A DNA stretch of 64,000 nucleotides from NCBI GenBank assembly GCA_031308135.1, contig JAHLJT010008756.1:107090415-107154414 (forward strand), given 5' to 3'. The translations under genes were made by a program, and so were the position numbers. A model generated the notes under the pieces. That model was given only the letters and a program-made list of their open reading frames with translations, was not told the DNA's origin and ran no database searches. Position 1 is the first letter of the stretch; the number at the start of each line of letters is the position of its first letter. This document shows, piece after piece, positions 1 through 10,086 of this stretch. The DNA is from Acheta domesticus (lineage: Eukaryota > Arthropoda > Insecta > Orthoptera > Gryllidae).

Positions 1-1147
1 CCGAGTACTTTCAGTGGCGGTATTTCTGTGTGTACGTTCTTGATGTCATCTTTATAAAGTATTAATTAACCATGAGAAGCATAGAAAAGAAAAAAAGCAT
101 AGGAAGATAGAAATTGGGAAGCCGCTTGTTTACCGCCAAATTCGCCAAGATCGCCAAATTGTCAACAAAAAAATCATAATTTTCATAGATTGTAAAAATG
201 AGGATTTTTAGTCATCCCCATGGCTCGATGCGAATTGCGGATTGAACGTCGAAGATGTGGAGGAAATTGCCCAAATGGGGTACCTCTGGCAGCACTGCGT
301 TGGGTAAACAAATCCGTTAGTGAACAATTTTGCCGATAGAGGCGCTTGGGTCAAACTGTAAGCTTCCTGCATGAAAAATTATGAACATGCTCAAACGTTT
401 TCAGGCAGAAATCGTGCAATCTCATGTGCACGTTTTCTGTACGTTCAATGTGCACAATAACTGTGCTGCGTATATTTACAAGCTTTACAAATCTTGGTAA
501 ATATAAAACATAATGCGTTATGCAATATTTTCTGTCTTAACTTTCCTTCAGCACTTCCTTCTGTTCAGCTAGTATAGACAGTCGCTTAAATTAATGATAC
601 TGTTCGCAACGTCTTTGCTTCGCTGGATCAGGCGTTTTGGGACATGGTCATGTTAAGTGATACCAGTTTCTAGACTTATAGGTAGAGAGGGCGAATTATT
701 GACACATATTCCTGCAGCTACAAAGTTGAAGATGGAGATTTTTCCTTCAAATAAAATATGTTCTCGATAGTGAGTTCTTTCGTATCAGTGATTATGATAT
801 TATGATGTGATTGGTGGAATGAGAGGCAGAGGAGCAGGAGAACCCGAAGAAAACCGCCAGAACCGAAAGAAGGCCGCCTACCTGCTTTGTTCACGCATGG
901 GTCGACCCACGTTTAAACCCCGGTACCCAGAGACCGATTGGCAAGCAGTCTCATCACTACACCAGTATATCGTTTTGTTGCAGCATGTGATACCGCCTTC
1001 GATTGTCCACAGTATAAGACCAGCTCCTTGTGCAGTCCCAGCTGAAACCGTAGCCGTCGCCGTAGGATCTGAGACACACTACGCGATGTGGTAGGAATGT
1101 GCTTATCGATCCTTTTCTTTCGTTCTAAGAATGCAAAGTACCGATTC
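1..1147. other. Unassigned sequence, no supported gene
   Basis: Mostly AT-rich. The stretch 212-371 is open in more than one frame on both strands and has splice-like borders on both, so no strand can be chosen. The frame at 807-1094 (+) shows no domain I recognise. Bases 700-790 resemble part of the decayed tandem block near 12950-13030: both carry a GAAGAT...TTTTTCCTTCA segment followed by a CTTCTTTC-like segment. Confidence 0.4.
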
Positions 1148-1269
1148 TTAATTTACCCTAGTTTCCCCTCTTCCTAGTATTCTCGGGGCGGGCGGGACAC
1201 TCGTGATGCTATCGAAGTCCGAGGTGACCAGCACCGCATTACTAAGTACCCCGGTCCATCTAAGCTTAC

Positions 1270-1307
1270 CGAGGTTCAAACAGTGGTCACCACAAGGGCA
1301 ATTTGAA
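1270..1307 (-). CDS. Candidate micro-exon with an AWS-like cysteine motif
   Basis: On the minus strand a strong 3' splice-like sequence (TTTTTTCCCCAAG) is followed by 38 nt and then a donor-like G|GTAAGC. The only open frame reads SNCPCGDHCLNL and sits in a longer open frame covering 1148-1405. The spacing CxCGDxCxN recalls the AWS domain that precedes SET domains in ASH1-type histone methyltransferases, where CPCGDxCxN is typical. After the motif the reading frame no longer looks like AWS, and no SET domain follows. It could be a true micro-exon, a retrocopy scrap or chance. The resemblance is from memory and covers only about 12 residues. Confidence 0.2.
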
Positions 1308-1407
1308 CTTGGGGAAAAAACAAGTTCACAGTAATTTTTTCCGGCGCTCTCTCGCTTCTGGTCTCTGACACTCCACAATTGTTTCCTTTCTCTCTTCATT
1401 AACATTA

Positions 1408-2461
1408 TTATTTTTTAGCCACGTCGAAAATGTCGCTTTGTAGAAAATGAAATACTCTGCAAATGGTAATATTCATAAACAAACATATCTTCAAGACTGC
1501 GTTCCTATTTTGACGAATCCCATTGAATGCCTTGTTGTAAGGTGACTTCTACGTTTTTGTTATAATGGCAAAAATGAAATGATACTTGGACGACAATAAT
1601 ATCTGTGGATCTGTGATGGTCATATGAATCATGTGATGTCGCTTATTTGTCATTGATTTACAGTGGGATTTACAGATCTTAAATATTAAGCGGGATTCGA
1701 AACTTCAATTTTCACTGCTTTTGACCAGTGTGACTACCGTCACTGACAACTCAGACAATTTGTGGGTTCGGAGTAGATAATACAGAGCATTAAACATTTG
1801 AGAATGGTATCAAATATGCAAGAAATTTGGAATTCCAAAATTTAGTAGAAAATCTCCACAAAAATAAAATTAAACTTACAGAATTATAAGAGGATCAGAA
1901 TGCCACTACTTTTCGCATGTTGAGCAGTCTACTATTTCAGACTTACTCCAATTTTTTATTAGTCTTCACATATTAGATTGTTAAAACTAGTTTATCATCA
2001 GGAATGACATTTAAATTGACGAGATATTTGTAATTTGGCGCATTTAGTATTTATAGCTGGTGAGCATTAACATAGATAAATTTGTGCCCACATATTTCAT
2101 TATAATACCATACACAACTTGACAGGTAACAAGCGACAGAATTCGTTATTCCAAAGGGTATTGCGAAACTCCTCTCGCGATTTCGTACAAAGAAAAATAT
2201 ATTCCGAAATGTCGAATTCTCCTCTTCGGGTTGATTTTAAATACGTTGTGAAAATGTAAAGTCAAGCTTTCGAATAAAATATTTGTTTAAAATAGTTTGG
2301 CCTGCGTTAAAAATAAAGAAACCACAAGCTTGATATTCTTGACTACTACACCGAATTATTTTTATCATTCCTTGCAAAGTCATAATTCTGAGGGTGGAAT
2401 TTAAAAAAAAAAAATTTGTCATGTATTTCTAGAACTCAAAATTCAAATTTTCCATTGCACT
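1408..2461. other. AT-rich sequence, nothing recognised
   Basis: No frame, repeat unit or structured RNA is apparent. The open frame at 2237-2422 (minus) is AT-rich and has no coding character. Confidence 0.5.
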
Positions 2462-2463
2462 TA

Positions 2464-2954
2464 TTACTCGTTCACTTTACATTTGCAGACGGCAGAATTA
2501 GGAACTAATGTTGTTTTGAAAGTGAAGGCCCGAACACACAACCGAGAATACACGAATGGTCCCGATGTCAATCAGCATCTGACCAATCAGCTGTCTCCGA
2601 AGGCAGCACAAGCGCTACGGACACAGCTGACGAATTATGCCTTTCTGACAGTAAGCTGGAGTGTATATATAATTGTATGTACACTTATATAATTAAGGTA
2701 ATATACAATAAAATAGATCACACCACACGCTATTCATAACATTCACGTACAATATTTTTATTTCTTCTTTGCACTTATCTACTGCTTAATGGTTATGTTC
2801 TTGCCCCGCCGGGGTTCTGTGTGCTGCTCACCGCCATCTATAGCATATTAAACGGTCAGTACCTACTGCAGATGCACGTTTCTCATTCAGTCGGCGGTGA
2901 CCTCATGTAAACAGATCGCAGCGCTTCGTCTGCAAATGTAAAGTGAACGAGTAA
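2464..2954 (+). mobile_element. MITE copy 1 with 28-bp terminal inverted repeats
   Basis: The left end begins TTACTCGTTCACTTTACATT and the right end carries its reverse complement; the match runs 28 bp to the GCAGACG segment. TA dinucleotides at 2462-2463 and 2955-2956 fit a TA target duplication, as in Tc1/mariner-type non-autonomous elements. The left half holds an open frame (2483-2692) beginning after the TIR and rich in polar residues. A second copy at 5857-6326 in the opposite orientation shares this frame and the GC-rich right half. No transposase is present, so it is non-autonomous. Confidence 0.8.
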
Positions 2955-2957
2955 TAA

Positions 2958-3700
2958 TAACTTAGGCGTAAGCTACACTACAAGAACGCTGATTCATTCT
3001 CTGAAGCGTGAAATGGAAGTCGTAAAATAAATGAGGCGCAAACCGAACGAAACGATTTCAGCGAGTGAAATGAAATAATGGGAAAATTTACTCCAAGGTC
3101 CACCACTGTTTCTCCAAGTAAATGACCCATAAAATTATGTTACAAAATGCGGGTTTTGTAAATCAAATTCTTCACAAGTAGGTGGCGTCGATTATTTCTC
3201 GTGTAATATCTGAACTAAAGGAATTTGAAAGAAACATTTGATAAATGCTTCGTTGAAATATAAAAAATTGCAATATTTTCAAATTGAATGTCAATTTTGT
3301 ACAAAAATAGAATTTCAATTTTTACACAAGACTAATTTCAATTTTTTACAAGCTGAATTTCTTGTTTTACAAATTGAATTTCATTTTTTCAACAAATTGA
3401 CAACTTCAACAAATTCAATTGACAATTTCAACAAATTTCAACAAATTTTTCAAATTTCAATTTCATTAAAGTTCACAATCTTGCTTTGAAAACAAAGTTT
3501 TCTAAGCGTCAAGAAGCTAGATTCTTTCTATTCAATACATCAAATGTATGACACCATTACTGTGAACTGAATTAAATGTCTTTTTAGACAAATGAATATT
3601 TTTTACATAGACAATGGAAACTTGCTCCTTTCAGTTATGACGCCATTTTCCCATAACAACAGTGTTTTCCAAATGAACTGGTCATATCATGAGTAACTCC
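2958..3700. repeat. AT-rich block with short degenerate AATTTCAA/ACAAATT repeats
   Basis: From about 3265 to 3475 the sequence is built of short degenerate repeats of AATTTCAATTTT and ACAAATT type with no fixed period. The open frame at 3238-3489 is a by-product of this composition (Phe, Gln, Asn and Lys rich). The rest of the interval holds nothing recognisable. Confidence 0.5.
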
Positions 3701-3703
3701 CGC

Positions 3704-3830
3704 CGATACTCGATCTTGTTTTCTCTTGGTTTACATCCAATTGCTCTTACCACCAAGCTACCGAGTCGGTAGCCGAGTGATAAGAACAACAGGGCGTAAA
3801 CTAGGAAAACCGGTTCTTTTCCCGTACGGC
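3704..3830. repeat. Two head-to-head tRNA-like (SINE-head) sequences
   Basis: On the minus strand TAGCTTGGTGGTAAGAGC (3743-3760) resembles a tRNA A box, and GATCGAGTATCG (3704-3715) a weak B box. On the plus strand TAGCCGAGTGATAAG (about 3770-3784) and GGTTCTTTTCC (about 3812-3822) form a second A/B pair. The two A boxes meet at a near-palindrome (GCTACCGAGTCGGTAGC). This looks like an inverted pair of tRNA-derived SINE heads rather than a working tRNA gene. The boxes are degenerate. Confidence 0.4.
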
Positions 3831-4079
3831 GTGATTCATACTTGAACAATCTACTAATGAAAAATTTCCGTCAGCAATCACTACAATAAAGTGAGCTAAA
3901 TTTTCAACGTCACACGTCGCGCGTGAAAGGTACAACGTGAAAGGCGGTCATGCACCCTCTGCGCGCCGCGTTGCAAACCAACGAAACAAACAAAAGGAAA
4001 TGAATCACGTAGCGCACTAACAAGCGGCGTGATGTAATCGTCGGAATGAAATAGAACCTGCAGTCCGTCTCCGGAGGCG

Positions 4080-4265
4080 ATGTTTGTTTTGGAGCGCGGC
4101 GCGGCTCGGCGTCGGCAGAGCGAGCCGAAAGGGGAGGCGGGGTGGGAAGAGGCGGCTGATGAAATCAAAATGCGTCGGAGAGTGAGGGCGGTGAGCCGCG
4201 ACCTGTCCCCACAGCCAGCGGCTCGAGGCAGTTGGAACTGGCGTCGTTTATGTGGGCGGTGGTGA
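4080..4265. promoter_or_regulatory. GC/CpG-rich pocket
   Basis: A sharp GC-rich, CpG-containing pocket in AT-rich surroundings. It is followed directly by a purine-rich tract, an arrangement repeated elsewhere in the window. Open frames on both strands (4080-4265 and 3896-4348) reflect base composition. It may be regulatory DNA; no TSS can be placed. Confidence 0.3.
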
Positions 4266-5045
4266 AGGGAGTTGCAGAGCGACGTGGGAGGGGGATTGCG
4301 GCTGGGAACCGTTGGGCAGCATGTGGAAACGGAGTAGCGCAAGCACATCTAGTGGGATAGGATTTGAGGGGGATAGAGAGCGGAGTTTGATCAAGTCAGA
4401 AAGTCTCGTGGGGTAGAGTGGAGTGTGGAAGGTAGAAGATTGGGGGATTGGGAGTGTGTGTGGTAGGAATGTCAGAAATATGGAAGGTACGGAGGTAGGA
4501 AGGTGGGTAGTGGACAAACGAGGGTAAACAGTAGTGTGGGCAGTGAGCGTTGAGCAGAGAGTGGTGAGTGGTGAATAGGGACGGTGGCCGTTGAAGGGCA
4601 GATCCGTGCGCTGTGACCTGGTCTCACATCGAATCTGGAAGGCAACTTGGACTGTCATGTTTATATTGGCGCTCCACGCACGGCAAGATGAAGGAGGAAT
4701 GCTGCGATGTGAGAGGTGGGGCTTAGTCGGAGCTCAGGCGCGTAGCGGTCTGAGGAAGAGCGAACGGAGAAGTCGATTCGAAGACTGAGAATGACAATAG
4801 GGTTGCAGAAAGGAGAACGTGAATGAGTGATGGTGAGCGAATAAAGGTAGGGTGCTCGGAAAACGCAAAAGAAGACGGGAGAGAGGCGGCTGAAATCAGA
4901 AGGCCTCTTGGAGTGTATAGAAGAAAATGTAAGTGGTGAAGAGGGAGCCCAGACCTCACCGTGAGAGGCAGTTGCAAATGTCGACAGAAGGAGACACAGG
5001 AAAGGGGAGTAATGGAGAGAGGGGGAGGGTCTGAGTCGAGGCTAT
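4266..5045 (+). repeat. Purine-rich (G/A) tract
   Basis: About 780 bp strongly enriched in G and A on the plus strand, with words such as GGTAGAAGA, GAGAGGG and GCAGAGAG but no fixed period. It adjoins the GC pocket at 4080. The minus-strand frames here (4248-4658 and 4723-5049) encode Pro/Ser/Thr/Leu-rich peptides expected from pyrimidine-rich DNA. GAGAG words could be GAGA-factor sites (inference). Confidence 0.6.
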
Positions 5046-5853
5046 TCATTCTTTCAATTTCAACTATATTCTTTGTTTCAAAACGAAAAAGATTTTATTT
5101 TGAATCTCTAAAAAGACTTGCTTTAGTTTTCTCTTTTGACACGTCAATACATTTGATAATTTAACAAAAAAATCAAAATGTACTTAGGTATGTCCACCAG
5201 GCTGCAGTAATATATGTAAAGAAATGTAAAATCACGCCCATAATCAGTTGCATATACAGAGTGAAAAAAATCCACCACTCTTCTCATTTATAAGAACAAA
5301 TGTTTCAAATGTCTTGTTGAAACTCTGCACTGCAGTTGACGATATCTCTTCTCCAACATCCAGAAGGTTGTGTCTGGAAGCTCCAACAATAGTTCCAAAT
5401 ATTGCCGAAGTAAAAATATACTCTTTCATAAATAAACTAAGAAAATATGCCAAATTAGCAAACTGACAGAATTAGGACAGCCCTGTATCGCGCGCAGCTC
5501 TGCCTTCGCGCCGGATTCTAGGCCGTCAGACCTTAGGCCACCAGCCGACCGTCAGAATTGTAGTGCACTCTCTGCTCACAAACGACTCACATGACCGCAA
5601 CAGCGCTTCGAGCCTTGGAAATGAGCATAAAGTTGCAGTGATATATAGCTTGCGACAAAATGGAATAGTACAAAACGACTTTCTTCGGGAATCTTTCAAA
5701 GCCCACAAATTGTAATATTGCTAATTTTATGAGGAACACGCTGATTTGTATCTCCCCCCACTTGAAATGACTCACTCTTTATTGCGTTAAAATTAATACA
5801 ATTCAAATAATTAATATTAGACTATATTGTTTTCTTTTAAACTGATTATGCAC
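5046..5853. other. Unassigned sequence between the purine tract and MITE copy 2
   Basis: Open frames occur on both strands at 5244-5466. The minus one has a more even composition (69 codons) but no family I recognise. The sequence 5500-5600 is GC-moderate. No splice-site pair or repeat boundary is convincing. Confidence 0.35.
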
Positions 5854-5856
5854 TTA

Positions 5857-6326
5857 TTACTCGTTCACTTTACATTTGCAGACGGAGCGCTGCGATCTGT
5901 TTACATGAGGTCACCGCCGACTGAATGAGAAACGCGCGTCTGCAGTATACACCGACCGTTTAATATGATATAGATAGCGGTGAGCAGCACACAGAACCCC
6001 GGCGGGGCAAGAACAAAACCATTAAGCAGTAGATAAGTGCAAAGAAGAAATAAAAATAATGTACGTGAATGTTGTGAATAGCGTGTGGTGTGATCTATTT
6101 TACTGTATATTATCTTAATCATTTAAGAGCGCGACGCCAACTCACTGTCAGAAAGGCATAATTCGTCAGCTGTGTCCGTAGCGCTTGTGCTGCCTTCGGA
6201 GACAGCTGATTGGTCAGATGCTGATCGAGGCCATTCGTGAATTCTCGGTTGTGTGTTCGGGACTTCACTTTCAAAACAACATTAGTTCCTAATTCTGCCG
6301 ACTGCAAATGTAAAGTGAACGAGTAA
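5857..6326 (-). mobile_element. MITE copy 2, inverted relative to copy 1
   Basis: Starts TTACTCGTTCACTTTACATT and ends with its reverse complement; the right-hand TIR has one mismatch (GCAGTCG for GCAGACG). TA lies on both sides (5855-5856 and 6327-6328). The order of internal blocks is the reverse complement of copy 1. The same open frame runs from the TIR inward on the minus strand, with a few substitutions and a 2-residue length difference. It is about 20 bp shorter than copy 1. Confidence 0.8.
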
Positions 6327-6328
6327 TA

Positions 6329-6589
6329 CATGTGCTTTTTATGTTTCAATGAATAAATAATATGCATTCCCTTACTATCATTTACTACTATTGCAATGTT
6401 TAAGCAGTCGTTAGGATCAAAATGTTTAGTTGATAATATTTTCGAAAATCCACTGCAGTAGCAAATAAAGATACCGAGCTGCAATAATCGACTATATAGC
6501 ACAATTATGAAATAGAATGTACACTTCTATGCACCTTCCATGTGTTTCCTAGCCTGAACATCGCCAAGGAAGCGCGTAACTCCTCCGAG
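6329..6589. other. AT-rich spacer, nothing recognised
   Basis: No gene or repeat seen. GC content rises from about 6540 into the following pocket. Confidence 0.5.
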
Positions 6590-6955
6590 GGGGGCAGCGG
6601 CTAGCAATGCGGAACCGCAGCGCCCGTATTACGTTTCACGATCGCCGCCCCTGTGAATGTAGCGAACCATTAATCGCGCGGGGCCGCCGCCCGAGATAAA
6701 CTGGCGCGCGGTTTGCAGGAAGCGGTTGGCGCCACCGCCACGCCACATTGGCACTCCTCCACCGGCGCGTCCTCCGACTCCGACTCTGATTCAGACTCGC
6801 CGTTCGTTTCGAGTTCCCGGTGGAGAAGGAAGTCGTTCATCGAACTGTCCGCGGGGGCCGAGGAGGCATACATGCGGCAGGCAGAAGCACCAGAGCACAG
6901 ATTTCGCTCGCTCATAAGCGAGAATGAGGTCCATCTACAAGTATCTTGTTGGGGC
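6590..6955. promoter_or_regulatory. GC/CpG-rich pocket with ATTAAT and GATAAA cores
   Basis: A CpG-rich pocket of about 360 bp carrying AACCATTAATCGCGCG (6665-6680) and CGAGATAAACTGG (about 6693). AT-rich homeodomain-like cores inside CpG-rich DNA recur in other pockets of this window. The right part overlaps the exon candidate at 6719-6940, so this pocket could be either coding or regulatory. Confidence 0.35.
6719..6940 (+). CDS. Candidate internal exon, 74 codons, phase 0 at both ends
   Basis: A 3' splice-like GCGGTTTGCAG ends at 6718 and a donor-like CAA|GTATCT begins at 6941. The 222 nt between are open and keep frame. The peptide has an Asp-Ser run (SSDSDSDSDSPF), a basic patch (SSRWRRKSF), and then a mixed helical-looking part (SAGAEEAYMRQAEAPEHRF). 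I recognise no family. An opposite-strand frame (6670-6915) is open too, which weakens the case, and the pyrimidine tract is poor. The balanced composition of the second half is the main reason for listing it. Confidence 0.3.
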
Positions 6956-6959
6956 TGAA

Positions 6960-7815
6960 AACGCGAACTATAATACTAATTATATAAGAGCTAATAAAAA
7001 TGATGAATCGTAATATTCTTCCCCAGATTGTGAAATATATGCAATTTTTTTGTATAATGATTTACATATTTATGGATAAATTAATATCACGCATTAAACG
7101 CGCATTCAAATGTTCTTTATCACATTTGAAACGATACTTTCCTCACTTGAATTGGGACACTGGGGAGAGGAAGCCTAAATATTTTTGTAGTATTAGTATT
7201 CACTTGCTATAATTTTTAATAGAAGCTGAATTTTCGGAAATTGCAAAAGTTCAACATTTTCTTGACACAACAACAGGACAATAGAGATTGTTTGTGAATG
7301 AAAATTTGAATATTTGTAATCGAATTGTAATTTTTCAAATTTAAATCTGTAAATAATGTTGATATTTCTATCAAAATATGAGTAGTTTTCATTTAATTTT
7401 GAGTAAAATAACAGTTTTCCAAAAATTTTCAAAAGGGATTCACGAACATCATGTTGCCTCACCCCTTGTTTCTTCTGGAAATTATGATGTTCATGAAAAT
7501 TTGTCTTTCCCACGTTAACTTCTAACAGTTTTTGACACGAAAGAGTAGTTAGAGTAAAAAGAGCTGGCGTCCTTTGAGGATTTAACAAAGTGATGGCCGT
7601 TAAGTACAACAGAAAGGAATGATTTGTAACTAAAAATGGCGTACGAAAATATCTGTAAAAAAGAAATACCAGTTCTTAGAATATATTTTTTCTTATAAGA
7701 ATATGATATGAAGAAAAGTATTGCGCGTTCCGAAGTGGCCTGTTCGCAAATAAATAAATTAATAAATAAATAAAGAATTGCGTTTTGATGTCGCAGACGC
7801 TCAACGTTATTCTAT
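6960..7815. other. AT-rich sequence with a short TAAA-type microsatellite
   Basis: No gene seen. Bases 7749-7775 are an (AAAT/TAAA)n tract just upstream of a SINE head. The minus frame at 7193-7609 is low-complexity and AT-rich. Confidence 0.5.
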
Positions 7816-7819
7816 TTGG

Positions 7820-8000
7820 AACGTGGGTTCTAACACAGTGGTTAACGCATCTACGTTCCATAGCTGGGTCACGGGTTCTATCTCCGACCAAACCAGGTAG
7901 AATCTCTGGTGAAGAAAATGAGCTTTTGACAGGTTTTCTCGAGGTATTCTGGCTGCCTGGCTCTTGTTCTACTATTTTCCACCATAATCGCAATCAACTC
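7820..8000 (+). mobile_element. tRNA-derived SINE fragment
   Basis: AACACAGTGGTTAACGC (about 7832-7848) fits a tRNA A box and GGGTTCTATCTCC (about 7873-7885) a B box, about 40 bp apart as expected for a Pol III type 2 promoter. The downstream body to about 8000 is unrelated to the AATC-tailed family. The right end abuts a second SINE. Confidence 0.5.
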
Positions 8001-8005
8001 AGTCA

Positions 8006-8268
8006 ACCTAGATGGCCGAGATGGCTAAAAGCGTGTACTGACTCATCGCTTTATTCCCAAGGGTCGCGGATTCGCATCCCGCCTTAGGCATTGTTGTTTG
8101 TTGCTTGTCTCTCATGTAAAGTACTGTCGCGGAGGGCCTCGCGTTCAGCTACCGCAGATCAGAGGAGCCGGCCAGTGTGTTGGTGTCCAGTGTGTTGTTG
8201 AATATGGGTCCCATCGGGACGAAAAAATTTAACCGGATCTCGGCTGGATAAAAGCCCTAGAAAAAAAA
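8006..8268 (+). mobile_element. SINE with a tRNA-Leu/Ser-like head and poly(A) end
   Basis: GATGGCCGAGATGGCTAAAA (8011-8030) closely follows the A region of Leu/Ser tRNAs (TGGCCGAGTGGTTAA). GGTCGCGGATTCGCATCCCG (8062-8081) matches the T arm/B box. CCTA at the 5' end can pair with TAGG downstream, as in an acceptor stem. The body continues about 180 bp and ends in a run of A at 8261-8268. Length, head and tail fit a SINE. Confidence 0.65.
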
Positions 8269-8340
8269 TTGCTGTCAACTCATTACAATATCACTGATGG
8301 ACTTCAAAGACCTTAGTTTTTGAATGAATACCTAAACTCA

Positions 8341-8795
8341 ATTGATTAATTATTTTGTTTCGTAGTGCGTCAGCTGCAAGTGATTATTCCCGTAAGTGTA
8401 GCGATTCTGTATGCCTAGCGGTGGCGGTGAGACCCAGGTCCTGACATACGTACACGCCCGGTTGCGTGCAATTTCCCCTCCGTGTGTCTCCATCAGTGGG
8501 ACACCGCTCCAGCCACGGTAAGCTCTAGGCTACCAACTGGCCTCCCAACATGTGTGGAAGTGGAGTGCGTGTATTTTAAAAAATCGGGTGTAAATGTATC
8601 AAGAGGATGTGGTCAAGGTTGAAGAAGGAAAGATAGCACGCGAACTGTGGCCCGATTGTTAAGTAGTGTTCCGGTATTCGCATGGTACTGATCGCAGAAA
8701 CCACGGAGAATTTCCGATCCGAGCAGCCGGCCGCGAGAATTCTCCTCACAGAGGGGCTGAATATGACCTAGCTATCTTTCTAGTCCGTCGCCGTT
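8341..8795 (-). mobile_element. AATC-tailed dispersed element, diverged copy
   Basis: Read on the plus strand it starts with a GATT-type tail and runs through CCCGTAAGTGTAG, GGACACCGCTCCAGCC, GAAAGATAGCACGCG, TTCCGGTATTCGC and CAGCCGGCCGCGAGAATTCT. These are the same ordered blocks as the other copies. The head (B-box end) is lost. Confidence 0.65.
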
Positions 8796-8984
8796 GAGAA
8801 CAAAATCCTGCTCAAAAATGCTACCGCGTTAATGGATGTTTTTACTTCACCGTAAACCTGGTCGTGTTCGAAGTAGGGCATGGCTTATTTCACTACGTGG
8901 TTGTAACGTCTTACTTATCACACAGATTCATCATGACGCATAATTATTAATCTTATGATTCACCGCTCATCAGTCTTGTCTTAC

Positions 8985-9140
8985 TAAGGATAATTTCCGA
9001 TCAGAGCAGCCGTCCGCAAGAATTCTACTCCTAACAGAGACAGGATTTGACCTAATTGTGCGGCCTAAATGTAGAAATAAATGTAGAAAACCTCGAGCAC
9101 CTCCCGGTCAGAGACGCTATAGTGACTGCAGTTGTTGTCC
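8985..9140 (-). mobile_element. AATC-tailed dispersed element, head-side fragment
   Basis: TTTCCGATCAGAGCAGCC, then AAGAATTCT and CTCCCGGTCAGAGACGCTAT match the head-proximal half of the family. It lies just 3' of the previous copy, so it may be a nested or tandem insertion or a broken part of the same locus. Confidence 0.55.
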
Positions 9141-9224
9141 TGAACTATTTCATTCGGTTACCCCTTAATCACTTAAATTTTTTAAAAAGTTCTCTTATTT
9201 GTACTGCAATCGCAAGGCGTGCAG

Positions 9225-9720
9225 TTTCGCGCCCAAGCGAGCAGCGCGTATAAAGGGGCACCTCACGGCCGGCCGCGGCGCCGCGCGTCACGCACGCTAA
9301 ATTTACCCGCGCCCCCACACTGCCGCCCACGCACGTGCCCGCGCACGCGTTCGCAACGCACGCACGCACCCACGCGCAGCGCGCCGTCGTCGCCGACGCC
9401 GACGCCGCGCGCGAGCGACCGAGCGATGCTGCGGGCGGTATATACGCGTCCCAATTAGCACTGCCATGCGGCGCAGCGCGGCGGCGGCGGAGGCGGCGGC
9501 CTTGCGCGCGGTCAGGGTGCGGTCACGGCCGAGGTCACGCACGCCGCGGGGCGTGACGTACGGCCCGGCGCCGCCGCCCAGCGCCGCGCCTGCCGCCGCG
9601 CCGCGCCGTCCCGGCTGACCGCACTCGCGCCCGCTTCTTCGAGCACGCCCCCTCGCCCGCGCGGGGAGGGCAGCGGCGGCCCGAGGACGCGGAGAGGTGG
9701 GGCAGCGGACGTCTGTGACA
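9225..9720. promoter_or_regulatory. CpG island-like pocket with a TATA-like motif
   Basis: Nearly 500 bp of very CpG-rich DNA. GCGTATAAAGGGG at about 9248 resembles a TATA box on the plus strand, and GGTATATACGCG lies near 9437. Overlapping open frames on both strands come from the composition. It is followed immediately by a GA-rich tract and a minisatellite. This could be a promoter or a GC-rich enhancer; there is no initiator or coding start I trust. Confidence 0.35.
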
Positions 9721-9721
9721 G

Positions 9722-9745
9722 GCAGAGAGAGAGAGAGAGATTTGC
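9722..9745 (+). repeat. (GA)n microsatellite
   Basis: An uninterrupted GA run of about 20 bp leads into the minisatellite. It is also a run of GAGAG words. Confidence 0.8.
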
Positions 9746-9748
9746 TGA

Positions 9749-10086
9749 GAGAGTGGGTGAGCGCGAGATGCAAAGAGAGTGGGTGAGCGCGAGATGCAAA
9801 GAGAGTGGGTGAGCGCGAGATGCAAAGAGAGTGGGTGAGCGCGAGAAGCAAAGAGAGTGGGTGAGCGCGAGAAGCAAAGAGAGTGGGTGAGCGCGAGAAG
9901 CAAAGAGAGTGGGTGAGCGCGAGAAGCAAAGAGAGTGGGTGAGCGCGAGATGCAAAGAGAGTGGGTGAGCGCGAGAAGCAAAGAGAGTGGGTGAGCGCGA
10001 GATGCAAAGAGAGTGGGTGAGCGCGAGAAGCAAAGAGAGTGGGTGAGCGCGAGATGCAAAGAGAGTGGGTGAGAGCGAGATGCATC
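9749..10086 (+). repeat. 26-bp minisatellite, 13 units in exact register
   Basis: The unit starts GAGAGTGGGTGAGCGCGAGA and ends with TGCAAA or AGCAAA. Thirteen copies follow each other without an indel. Position 21 alternates between T and A: units 1-3 T, 4-7 A, 8 T, 9 A, 10 T, 11 A, 12-13 T. Unit 13 has GAGAGC for GAGCGC. Degenerate 20-bp units continue to about 10120. Because 26 is not a multiple of 3, all three minus-strand frames cycle through the same Leu/Ser/His-rich peptides, giving long false open frames (9303-10320). Confidence 0.95.

Noticed and set aside
212..371. Exon-like open segments on both strands
   Set aside because: Both strands are open with splice-like borders and no family match, so neither can be preferred.
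3751..3800. 50-nt minus-strand exon with acceptor CGGTTTTCCTAG and donor GTG|GTAAGA
   Set aside because: The donor is the A box of a tRNA-like SINE head (TAGCTTGGTGGTAAGAGC), which explains the sequence better.
8006..8090. Functional tRNA-Leu or tRNA-Ser gene
   Set aside because: Boxes are good but the arms do not pair well throughout, and the sequence continues as a SINE body with an A-rich end.
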